Assembly (NCBI GenBank): GCA_026417035.1
Contig: JAOAEA010000036.1
Span: forward strand, 1-39,080
DNA from: Burkholderiales bacterium
Lineage (GTDB): Bacteria; Pseudomonadota; Gammaproteobacteria; Burkholderiales; SG8-39
Length of the DNA: 39,080 bases
Direction: 5' to 3'
Shown: piece by piece, positions 7,642-14,048 of the stretch
Layout of the letters: each line of letters opens with the position of its first letter
Numbering within the stretch: the stretch's first letter is position 1
Made by a program: the position numbers and the translations under genes
The notes under the pieces: generated by a model
The model's database searches: none
What the model was told of the DNA's origin: nothing
The model's input: the letters and a program-made list of their open reading frames with translations, nothing else

Positions 7642-8675
7642 ACCGAACCATCCTCCCCAACACCGAGCTCTCGGTCTCCCGCGCCTGCCTCGGCACCATG
7701 ACCTGGGGCGAGCAGAACACCGAGCGCGAGGCGCACGCGCAGCTCGACTGTGCGGTCGCCCACGGCGTGAACTTCATCGACACGGCGGAGATGTACCCCG
7801 TGCCGCCGCGTGCCGAGACGCAGGGGCGCACCGAGCGCTTCCTCGGCACGTGGCTCGCGCGCCAGCCGCGTGACCGCCTGGTGATCGCGAGCAAGGTGGC
7901 CGGCCCCGGGCGGCGCGACTGGCTGCGCGGCGGCCGCACCGCGCTCGTCCGGGCGAACATCCGCGAGGCCTGCGAGGGAAGCCTGGAGCGGCTGCGCACC
8001 GACTACCTCGACCTCTTCCAGATCCACTGGCCCGGCCGCAACGTGCCGATGTTCGGCCAGACCGAATTCGACCCGACGAAGGAGGGCGAGGCCGCCTCGA
8101 TCCCCGAGCAGGTCGAGGCGATGGCCGAGCTCATCGCGGCCGGCAAGATCCGCTACTGGGGCCTCTCGAACGAGACGTCCTGGGGCGTGATGGCCTTCGT
8201 GCGCGCGGCGGACGATCTCGGCCTCCCGCGGCCGGTGACGATCCAGAACTGCTACAACCTGATCGCGCGGCGCTTCGACGGCGATCTCGCCGAGGTCTGC
8301 TTCCGCGAGCGGGTGTCGCTCCTCGCCTACAGCCCGCTCGCCGGCGGCCACCTCTCCGGCAAGTACGTCGGCGGCGCGCGGCCGGCCGGCGCGCGCTTCA
8401 CGCTCTTCCCTCAGTTCGCTCCCCGCTACGCGAGGCCGAACGTCGCCGAGGCGGTCGCCGCCTACGCGGCGCTCGCCCGCTCGCGCGGCCTCGCGCCCGC
8501 CGCGCTCGCCCTCGCGTGGCAGCGCACGCGCTGGGCGGTCGCCTCGACCATCGTCGGCGCGACGTCGGTCGCGCAGCTCGAGCAGAACCTCGGCGCGTTC
8601 GCCATCGAGCTCGACGCGGCGACGCTCGCCGAGGTCGAAGCAATCCACGTGCGCTATCCGAGCCCGGCCGCCTGA
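7638..8675 (+). CDS. aldo/keto reductase (Tas-like)
   Basis: This 345-residue TIM-barrel oxidoreductase carries the full aldo/keto reductase tetrad: Asp48 and Tyr53 (NFIDTAEMYP), Lys86 (VIASKV) and His130 (LFQIHWP). The barrel continues with SNETSWGV, YSPLAGGHLSGKY and the NADPH-binding end VGATSVAQLEQNL. Length and motifs match the E. coli Tas/YajO-like branch, which reduces aldehydes with NADPH. The GTG start at 7638 overlaps the ligase stop (GTGA). As the third gene of the MaoC-ligase unit it may reduce an aldehyde produced or consumed in the same pathway, which is inferred from context only. Confidence 0.9.
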   Translation: MNRTILPNTELSVSRACLGTMTWGEQNTEREAHAQLDCAVAHGVNFIDTAEMYPVPPRAETQGRTERFLGTWLARQPRDRLVIASKVAGPGRRDWLRGGRTALVRANIREACEGSLERLRTDYLDLFQIHWPGRNVPMFGQTEFDPTKEGEAASIPEQVEAMAELIAAGKIRYWGLSNETSWGVMAFVRAADDLGLPRPVTIQNCYNLIARRFDGDLAEVCFRERVSLLAYSPLAGGHLSGKYVGGARPAGARFTLFPQFAPRYARPNVAEAVAAYAALARSRGLAPAALALAWQRTRWAVASTIVGATSVAQLEQNLGAFAIELDAATLAEVEAIHVRYPSPAA

Positions 8676-8693
8676 AGCGCGCCGCAGCGGGGC

Positions 8694-8699
8694 TATACT
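8694..8699 (+). promoter_or_regulatory. candidate -10 box for the DUF3301-like gene
   Basis: TATACT, 9 bases before the GTG at 8709, with a weak CTGAAG -35-like hexamer 16 bases upstream. The predicted transcript start would leave at most about 3 untranslated bases. Confidence 0.35.
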
Positions 8700-8708
8700 C
8701 TCCGGGCC

Positions 8709-9017
8709 GTGTGGGAAGCCGTCGCGCTCGCCGCGTTCGCCGCGGCGGTCTGGTTCTGGGCCGACTCGATGCGCGCGCGCGAGCGCGCGGTCGCGACCGG
8801 CCGCCGGGCGTGCGAGCGCGAGGGCCTGCAGTTCCTGGACGAGACGGTGGAGATGGTGCGGCTGCGCCCGGGGCGCCGCCCCGACGGGCGGCTGCAGCTG
8901 CGGCGGGTGTACCGGTTCGAGTTCTCCGACACGGGTGACAACCGGCGCGGTGGCGCGGTGGTGATGCTCGGGCCGGTGGTGGAGTCGGTGGAGCTGGAGC
9001 CGTTCCGGGCGCAGTAG
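8709..9017 (+). CDS. DUF3301-like small membrane-anchored protein
   Basis: This 102-residue protein starts with one hydrophobic segment (residues 4-17, AVALAAFAAAVWFW). It is followed by a charged helix (ADSMRARERAVATGRRACEREGLQFLDETV) and a short beta region (RRVYRFEFSDTG). The arrangement and the phrase AxxACxxxGLQFLDETV match the DUF3301 family of small gammaproteobacterial and betaproteobacterial inner-membrane proteins of unknown function. The only sensible start is the GTG at 8709, and no SD is visible. It lies 33 bases beyond the aldo/keto reductase. The left arm of an inverted-repeat element begins one base after its stop. Confidence 0.8.
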   Translation: MWEAVALAAFAAAVWFWADSMRARERAVATGRRACEREGLQFLDETVEMVRLRPGRRPDGRLQLRRVYRFEFSDTGDNRRGGAVVMLGPVVESVELEPFRAQ

Positions 9018-9018
9018 C

Positions 9019-9180
9019 GGAACCGCAAAGGCGCGAAGGGCGCGAAGGTTCGCGTAAGGAGTGAACTTGTTCTCGAATCGGCATGGGATCGACGCGACGC
9101 CGACCCGGGCGGGTGCTCTGGCCGAGCGCGATGCCGGGATGTTCGGCGATCCTTGGCGCACGTTGCGCTTTTGCGGTTCC
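9019..9180. repeat. inverted-repeat (MITE-like) element, copy 1
   Basis: A 162-base unit is bounded by inverted 30-base arms at 9019-9048 and 9151-9180 that match at 25 of 30 positions (both read GGAACCGCAAA in outward-in orientation). Each arm is itself an imperfect tandem of 9-mers of the form CGCGAAGGG. The left edge abuts the stop of the DUF3301-like gene, and the right arm lies inside the signal-peptide codons of the next lipoprotein. There is no transposase. It could be a non-autonomous mobile element or a REP-like structured element. Two further paired copies lie in this window. Confidence 0.7.
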
Positions 9181-10059
9181 GTTCTGGCCGCCCTCGCGCT
9201 CGCCGGCTGCGGCACGGCGGTGCGCGTCGCCTACAACCAGGGCGACATCGCGGTCCGGCTGGCGGCGCACGAATACCTCGACCTGCACGGCGAGCAGCCC
9301 GACGTCTTCAGGGCGCAGCTCAAGGGATTCCACGCCTGGCACCGCGCCGAGGAGCTGCCGAAGTACGCCGACCTTCTCGACGCGATGGCGGTGCGCGTGC
9401 AGCGCGGCCTCACGCGCGAGGACGTCCAGTGGGCGACTGCCGCGGTCCGCGAGCGCATGCGGGTGCTCACGGCGCAGGCCGTGGAGGACGCGGGCCCGGT
9501 GCTGGTGATGCTCGATGCGGACAACGTGCGGGCGCTGGAGAAGAAGCTCGCGGCGAACAACGCGAAATTCGCAGCCGACTACCTCACCGGCGACGCGCGC
9601 AAGGACGAGCGCAACCGCGCGCGGCGCATCCGGGAGAACTTCGAGGACTGGTTCGGCGACCTCTCGGACGAGCAGGAGGCGCTGATCGAGGCCTACGTGC
9701 GCGCCTCGCCGCGCATCACCGCGGCGATGTTCGAGGACCGCAAGCGGCGGCAGCGCGAGTTCGTCGAGCTCTTGAAGGCCCATCGCGGCAGCCCCGAGAT
9801 CACGGCGCGGGTGCGCGCGTTCGTCGTCGAGTGGGAGGCGCAGCGCGGGCCGGAGTACGCACGGCTCGCGCGCGAGCAGGAAGAGCGCTTCGCCGAGCTC
9901 CTGCTGTCGATCGACCGGACGCTGTCGCCCCGCCAGCGCCGGCACGCGGTGGACCGGCTCGCGCTCTACGCGCGGGAGTTCTCGGTCCTCGCGGCGCAGG
10001 GGCGCGGTGCGCCCAAGGGCGCGCAGCGCGCGGCGGTGGCGGGAGAGCTGGCGCGCTGA
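9139..10059 (+). CDS. DUF6279-like lipoprotein
   Basis: This 306-residue lipoprotein has a signal peptide MFGDPWRTLRFCGSVLAALA and a lipobox LAG-Cys24. The mature part is almost wholly alpha-helical and highly charged (for example RERMRVLTAQAVEDAG, KKLAANNAKFAADYL, DEQEALIEAYVRASPRITAAM), as in the DUF6279 family of betaproteobacterial and gammaproteobacterial lipoproteins of unknown function. The ATG at 9139 is preferred because it gives a normal n-region. A GTG at 9061 in frame would add 26 residues before it. Codons 6-14 of the signal peptide (WRTLRFCGS) come from the right arm of the upstream inverted-repeat element. It converges on yceI with 10 bases between the stops. Confidence 0.82.
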   Translation: MFGDPWRTLRFCGSVLAALALAGCGTAVRVAYNQGDIAVRLAAHEYLDLHGEQPDVFRAQLKGFHAWHRAEELPKYADLLDAMAVRVQRGLTREDVQWATAAVRERMRVLTAQAVEDAGPVLVMLDADNVRALEKKLAANNAKFAADYLTGDARKDERNRARRIRENFEDWFGDLSDEQEALIEAYVRASPRITAAMFEDRKRRQREFVELLKAHRGSPEITARVRAFVVEWEAQRGPEYARLAREQEERFAELLLSIDRTLSPRQRRHAVDRLALYAREFSVLAAQGRGAPKGAQRAAVAGELAR

Positions 10060-10069
10060 CGCGCCTCGC

Positions 10070-10627
10070 TCACCGGCGCGCGAGCGCCGCCCGGAAGTCC
10101 ACCTTCACCTCGGCGGCGAGCCATTTCGTGTCCGCCCACTCGCCGGTGCCGACGCCGTAATCGAGGCGGTTCAGGGCGAGCGTGCCCGCCACCACGCTCG
10201 CCGCGCCCTCGCGCTGCAGCGTAAAGGGGACGGCGAGATCGCGGCGCGTCGCCTTGACCTGCAGCACGCCGTTCGCGACCTGACCGTTTCCCCGGGTCTC
10301 GACCGACCGGCTCGCGAAGGTGACGCGCGGATGGCGGGCCGTGTCGAAGAAGTCCTTGTCCCGCAGCGCCGCGTCGATCTCCGGCAGGCCGGAGTCGACC
10401 GAAGCCGGGTCGAGCCAGACCTCGACGCGCGTCGCGCGGCCCTCCGCCACGCAGACCGTCCCGCCGAAGGCGCGGAACCGGCCGCGGAACGGCGCGCCCG
10501 CCTGTTTCACCTCGAACGCGACGCTGCCGCGCGCCGCGTCCACCGGCAGGCAGTCCTCGGCGGCGGCCGGGAGCGCCACGCCCGCGGCGAGCGCGCCGGC
10601 GATCGTCGCCGCACGCGCGCTCACCAT
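10070..10627 (-). CDS. yceI: YceI-family periplasmic lipid-binding protein
   Basis: This 185-residue exported protein has a signal peptide ending ALPAAAED and a mature lipocalin-like YceI domain (GSVAFEVKQAGAPFRGRF, followed by DSGLPEIDAALRDKDFFDTARHPRVTF and LNRLDYGVGTGEW). Family members bind isoprenoid or amide lipids in the periplasm. The ATG at 10627 overlaps the end of the cytochrome b561 gene by 7 bases, so the two are coupled. The order cytochrome b561 then YceI is the yceJ-yceI arrangement known from E. coli, which supports the symbol. A second, lipoprotein YceI is encoded divergently next door. Confidence 0.88.
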   Translation of the reverse strand: MVSARAATIAGALAAGVALPAAAEDCLPVDAARGSVAFEVKQAGAPFRGRFRAFGGTVCVAEGRATRVEVWLDPASVDSGLPEIDAALRDKDFFDTARHPRVTFASRSVETRGNGQVANGVLQVKATRRDLAVPFTLQREGAASVVAGTLALNRLDYGVGTGEWADTKWLAAEVKVDFRAALARR

Positions 10628-11166
10628 GGCAGCATCCGGCGCATCACGCCGTCGCGCAGGACGAGCGCGTGCCGCAGCGCCGCCGCGACGTGCACCGCGA
10701 CGAGCAGGGCGAGCGCGGCGACGCAGATCCCGTGCGCGGCCTTGAAGGCCTGCGCGAGCGCCTCGCTCCGGGGAGCGATGTCGGGCACGAGGAAGAGCCC
10801 GAACCAGTTCACCGAAAGCCCGGCAGCGGAGGCATGCGCCCAGCCGGCGAGCGGTGCCGCGACGAGCAAGGCGTAAAGCAGCCGGTGCGCCGCGAGCGCT
10901 GCGCGGCGCTCCCGGCGCGGCATCGCTTCGGGCAGCGCCGGCGGCGGATCGAGCCAGCGCCAGGCGAGGCGCGCGAGGACGAGCACGAGCACGGCGAGGC
11001 CGAGCGATTTGTGCCGCGAGAGCCACTGCAGGCGCGCGATGCTGACCGGCAGGCTCGCAGCATAGAGGCCGATGCCCGTCTGCGCGAGCACGAGCGCCGC
11101 GACGAGCCAGTGCAGGGCCTGGGCTATGATGCCGTAGGCGCTCCCGCCGTTTCGCCACTGCGCCAT
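10621..11166 (-). CDS. yceJ: cytochrome b561 (YceJ-like)
   Basis: This 181-residue integral membrane protein has four predicted transmembrane helices, each centred on a His-bearing segment (QALHWLVAALVLAQTG, SRHKSLGLAVLVLVL, AAHRLLYALLVAAPLAGW, AAHGICVAALALLVAVHVAAAL). The paired His residues are the expected b-haem ligands of the bacterial cytochrome b561 family (PF01292), which moves electrons between quinol and periplasmic partners. It starts at the ATG at 11166, which overlaps base for base with an ATG of the divergent YceI lipoprotein. Operon with yceI through a 7-base overlap. Confidence 0.9.
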   Translation of the reverse strand: MAQWRNGGSAYGIIAQALHWLVAALVLAQTGIGLYAASLPVSIARLQWLSRHKSLGLAVLVLVLARLAWRWLDPPPALPEAMPRRERRAALAAHRLLYALLVAAPLAGWAHASAAGLSVNWFGLFLVPDIAPRSEALAQAFKAAHGICVAALALLVAVHVAAALRHALVLRDGVMRRMLPW

Positions 11167-11179
11167 GCTGGATCAGTCC

Positions 11180-11911
11180 ATGAACGAGCTTCCCGCGCGC
11201 CCGGCGTTTTCGCCCGTCCGGCGCATCGGCCCGGCGATCTTACTCCCGCTCGCTTTCCTCGCGGCCTGCCAGAGCGCGCCGCCCGCGCCGGCGACGGGAG
11301 CCGCGCCGGCCCCTGCCGTCGCGCCTGCGATCCCGGCCGCCGGCGCGCAGCGCCACGCCGTCGCGGCCGACGCGTCGGAGATCCGCCTCCTCGTCTATCG
11401 CGCCGGGGCGCTCGCGCGCGTCGGGCACAGCCACGTCGTCGTCGGGACCGCGCGCGGCGAGATCCGCGTGGGCACGGACGCGGCCGCGAGCGGGTTCAGC
11501 CTCGAGATCCCGGTCGCGTCGTTCGACGTGGATCCGCCGGCGGCGCGCGCCGAGGAAGGCGAGGAGTTCGCCACGCAGATCTCCGCCCAGGGGCGCGAGG
11601 CGACGCGGCAGAACATGCTCGGCAAGGACGTGCTCGACGCCGAGCGCTTCCCCGTCATCCGGATCGAGTCGGTCGCGCTCTCCGGTCCGCGCTGGGCGCC
11701 GGCGGTTTCGGCCGAGGTCACGCTGCGCGGTGTCACGCGCGCGGTGCGCTTCCCCGCCGCCGTGTTCGCGAGCGGCGACGCGATCACCGTGATCGCGACC
11801 TTCGAGATCCGGCAGACGGAGTTCGGCATCACGCCCTATTCGGCGCTCGGCGGCGGGTTGCAGGTCCGCGACGCGATCGAGGTGCGGGCGCGCATCGTCG
11901 CGCGACGCTGA
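11180..11911 (+). CDS. YceI-like lipoprotein
   Basis: This 243-residue protein has a signal peptide with lipobox LAA-Cys30, then an Ala/Pro-rich linker (about residues 31-57) and a diverged YceI fold (ASEIRLLVYRAGALARVGHSH, FSLEIPVASFDVD, RQNMLGKDVLDAERFPVIR, TRAVRFPAAVF). It is probably tethered to a membrane. The ATG at 11180 is preferred because it puts a shorter positively charged n-region before the lipobox. An ATG at 11165 in frame would overlap the divergent b561 start codon. A TATGAT hexamer at 11125-11130 inside the b561 gene could serve as its -10 box. Its paralogue, yceI, is the second gene of the divergent pair. Confidence 0.82.
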   Translation: MNELPARPAFSPVRRIGPAILLPLAFLAACQSAPPAPATGAAPAPAVAPAIPAAGAQRHAVAADASEIRLLVYRAGALARVGHSHVVVGTARGEIRVGTDAAASGFSLEIPVASFDVDPPAARAEEGEEFATQISAQGREATRQNMLGKDVLDAERFPVIRIESVALSGPRWAPAVSAEVTLRGVTRAVRFPAAVFASGDAITVIATFEIRQTEFGITPYSALGGGLQVRDAIEVRARIVARR

Positions 11912-11932
11912 CCCGGGCGCGGCGGCGCGCGG

Positions 11933-12859
11933 TCAGACGACGTGGTCGGGCGCGAGCGCGCAGGGCTCGCCGTCGCCGAGCTCGATCTGCAGCGTCGCGT
12001 GCGCGATGCCGAAGCGGCGCTCGAGCCCGCGCGCGGCCTCGCCGAGCAGCGCGTCCGAGCGCGCGCCGCCGGGCACCACGAGGTGCGCGGTGAGCGCGAC
12101 CTCCGTGGTGCTCATGCCCCAGATGTGCAGGTCGTGCACCTCCGCGACGCCCGGGAGCGACGCGAGATACGCGCGCACCTCCCCCGGCCGAATGCCGGCC
12201 GGAACCGCCTGCAGCGAGAGCCCGAGCGAGTCGCGGAAGAGGCTCCACGTGGACCAGACGATGACGGCGACGATGGCGAGGCTCGCCGCGGGGTCGAGCC
12301 AGAGCCAGCCCGTGTAGCGCATCGCGAGCGCCGCCGCGACCACGCCGAGCGAGACCGCCGCGTCGGCGGCGAGGTGGAGGAATGCACCGCGCACGTTGAG
12401 GTCGCGGTGGCGGCCCGACGCGAAGAGCGCCGCGGAGGCCGCGTTGACCACGACCCCGATGGCGGCGACCAGGATGACCACGTCGGACGCGACCGCGAGC
12501 GGGGCGCGCAGCCGCTCGATCGCCTCGAGCGCGATCGCGCCGCAGGCGACGAGCAGCAGCAGGGCATTTGCGAACGCCGCCATGATCGTCGAACTGCGCA
12601 GGCCGTAGGTGAAGCGCGCCGAGGGCCTGCGCGTCGCGAGCGCCGCCGCGCCCCATGCGAGCACCAGCGAGAGCACGTCGCTCAGGTTGTGGCCGGCGTC
12701 GGAGAGGAGCGCGAGCGAGCCGGCGCGCCAGCCCGCGACGGCCTCCACGACCACGAAGGCGAGGTTGAGCGCGATGCCGATCGCGAACGCGCGGCCGTAG
12801 CTCGGCGGGCGGCGATGCGCGTGGGCATGCCCGTGCGCGTGTCCGTGCGCGCCGTTCAT
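11933..12859 (-). CDS. cation diffusion facilitator (CzcD/ZitB-like metal exporter)
   Basis: This 308-residue CDF transporter has a His-rich cytosolic N-terminus (HGHAHGHAHAH), six predicted transmembrane helices and a C-terminal cytosolic domain (GEVRAYLASLPGVAEVHDLHIW). The transport site is HxxxD type in both helix 2 (Asp54, His57, Asp61 in SDAGHNLSD) and helix 5 (His162, Asp166), the pattern linked to Zn(II) in characterised members. It would export divalent metal against protons. The ATG at 12859 is used; a GTG one codon earlier is also possible. It diverges from a manganese riboswitch and terC remnant. It converges with the YceI lipoprotein, 21 bases apart. Confidence 0.9.
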   Translation of the reverse strand: MNGAHGHAHGHAHAHRRPPSYGRAFAIGIALNLAFVVVEAVAGWRAGSLALLSDAGHNLSDVLSLVLAWGAAALATRRPSARFTYGLRSSTIMAAFANALLLLVACGAIALEAIERLRAPLAVASDVVILVAAIGVVVNAASAALFASGRHRDLNVRGAFLHLAADAAVSLGVVAAALAMRYTGWLWLDPAASLAIVAVIVWSTWSLFRDSLGLSLQAVPAGIRPGEVRAYLASLPGVAEVHDLHIWGMSTTEVALTAHLVVPGGARSDALLGEAARGLERRFGIAHATLQIELGDGEPCALAPDHVV

Positions 12860-13000
12860 CACGACGCCTTGGTCGACGGGCGGCGGAGGCGTGGAGCGGG
12901 CGCGGCCATCTCGTTCGGTCCGTAGGGAACCCCGAAGTTACTCCAAAACCCCGGCGACCGTGGCCGGCGCGCTCGCGTCCCACCGCTCTAATCCGATGAT

Positions 13001-13027
13001 CGCGAAGGGGAATCGCCGCCCTTCGCG
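13001..13027. promoter_or_regulatory. 9-bp inverted repeat between the CDF gene and the riboswitch
   Basis: CGCGAAGGG and CCCTTCGCG pair perfectly across a 9-base loop. It lies about 40 bases upstream of the riboswitch promoter and 140 bases upstream of the divergent CDF start. It could be an operator for a metal regulator or a transcript hairpin; no poly-T tract follows. Confidence 0.3.
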
Positions 13028-13066
13028 GACGCCCGCCGACTGCGGAAATCCGCGATCGCGGAAGGG

Positions 13067-13095
13067 TTGAAACCTTTTTTTGTCCAGGACATAAT
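13067..13095 (+). promoter_or_regulatory. sigma-70-type promoter of the Mn riboswitch transcript
   Basis: TTGAAA (13067-13072), a 17-base spacer containing a T7 tract, then CATAAT (13090-13095). This is the most canonical promoter visible in the window and stands out against the GC-rich background. The expected transcript start is near 13102, just before the riboswitch aptamer. Confidence 0.65.
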
Positions 13096-13107
13096 CGTCG
13101 GGCCTTC

Positions 13108-13217
13108 GGGAAGGGGGAGTAGCTCTCCGCCGCGGCGTCGTCAGCACGGACCGGAAGGTCCCGGCGCCGCGGGCAACGCGTGAGGCGTTGGAGCGAGACC
13201 TTTGCCGTGACCGGCAA
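13108..13217 (+). promoter_or_regulatory. yybP-ykoY (manganese) riboswitch
   Basis: The leader contains the hallmark pieces of the yybP-ykoY aptamer in order: GGGGGAGTAGCT (13113-13124), the internal GTCAGCACGG block (about 13139-13148), and GCGAGACCTTTGCC (13193-13206). In the family this RNA binds Mn(II) and controls Mn exporters such as MntP and the TerC/Alx proteins. The gene downstream is indeed a terC/alx relic. The 5' strand of the basal helix reads CGGGAAGG, where a good partner of CCTTTGCCG would be CGGCAAAGG, so the basal helix seems partly eroded. The aptamer family assignment is firm; whether it still switches is open. Confidence 0.8.
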
Positions 13218-13219
13218 GG
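13199..13219 (+). promoter_or_regulatory. putative expression-platform hairpin of the riboswitch
   Basis: CCTTTGCCG and CGGCAAGG can pair around the loop TGAC, with one bulge. The left strand is also the 3' strand of the aptamer basal helix, so the two structures exclude each other. It lies 45 bases upstream of the GTG start and has no U-tract, so it would act by refolding or on translation and is not a classical terminator. Confidence 0.45.
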
Positions 13220-13263
13220 AATCTCGTTTTCGACGACTTGAAGGCGTGTCGAAGGAGTGTTGC

Positions 13264-14017
13264 GTGCCCGAGACCATCGGCTCCCCCCTGATGTGGATCG
13301 GCTTCGGCGCTTTCGCCGTGGCCCCCCACGGTCGACCTTTACCCCCTGCGCAGGCGGGGGGACGGGCCCGCGCCGACGCGGCGGGCGCTCACCCGGTCGG
13401 CCGTCTCGGTCTCCCTCGCCGGCGCGTTCGCGGCGTCGCTGTGGTGGCACCCCGACGCCACCGCGGGCCGCGCGGGCGCCGACGCGAAGACCGGCGAGTT
13501 CGTGACCGGCTACCTCTTCGAGAAGTCGCTCGCGGTGGCCGACATCGTCGTGTTCCTGAAGCTTTTCACCTGCTTCGCGGTGCCGGCGGCGCTCGCCGGG
13601 CGCGTGCTGGTCCTGGGCGTGATCGGCGCGATCGTGCTGCGCACCGTGATGCTCCTGGTCGGTGCGTGACTCGTCGCCACGTTCCATCGGACCCCGTACC
13701 CGTTCGGCGCTTTTGTCCTGGGGACGGGCGTGAAGACGTGGTTCGCGGCAGGGAAGCCGCCGGATCTCGGGGTGAACCCCGTGCTCTGCCGGATGCGCGG
13801 GCGCCTCGCGCTCGGCGGCGGATTCCGCGAGCGCTTCGACGTGTTCGGGGTCGGCCTCGCGCCGATCCCCCTGTTCGTGGGCACCGAGATGCTGCTCGAC
13901 GATCTCGTCAAGACCCCCGTGGCCGCGTCGCTCGCCACCGTCACCGCGATCCTCGCCGCGTCGATCGCGGCGAGCCCCATCACCCGGCGGCGTGCGATCG
14001 CGCGTGCGGCCGCATGA
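13264..14017 (+). pseudogene. TerC/Alx family membrane protein, degraded
   Basis: A GTG with a good SD (GAAGGAG, 6 bases upstream) opens a TerC-like N-terminus (PETIGSPLMWIGFGAFAV). At the C6 run 13322-13327 the reading frame shifts, and the family continues in the next frame as VDLYPLRRRG, SLWWHPDATAGRAGADAKTG and EFVTGYLFEKSLAVADIVVF. An in-frame TGA interrupts it at 13667-13669 (VGA-stop-LVATFH). The C-terminal end (PLFVGTEMLLDDLVKTPVAASL) follows directly after the residues before the second conserved half, so roughly 90 codons are missing. That segment normally carries the ATDLVFAVDSIPA-type motif. The first conserved Asp motif (SLAVDN) reads SLAVAD. Intact homologues transport Mn or related metals. 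This copy cannot be functional. Confidence 0.85.
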
Positions 14018-14048
14018 ACGACAACGACCCTATCGCCAGGAGAATTCC

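Noticed and set aside
9061-9138. GTG at 9061 as the start of the DUF6279-like lipoprotein
   Set aside because: It would put 26 polar residues before the signal peptide and lies within the repeat element. The ATG at 9139 gives a normal lipoprotein signal.
12938-12965. GGAAC...TCCAAA as a sigma-E-type promoter near the CDF gene
   Set aside because: The spacing between the two elements is about 10 to 11 bases. Sigma-E promoters need about 16 to 17.
13667-13669. In-frame TGA in the terC relic as a possible selenocysteine codon
   Set aside because: TerC/Alx proteins have no Cys or Sec at this position. There is no evident SECIS-like structure, and the gene carries other disabling lesions.
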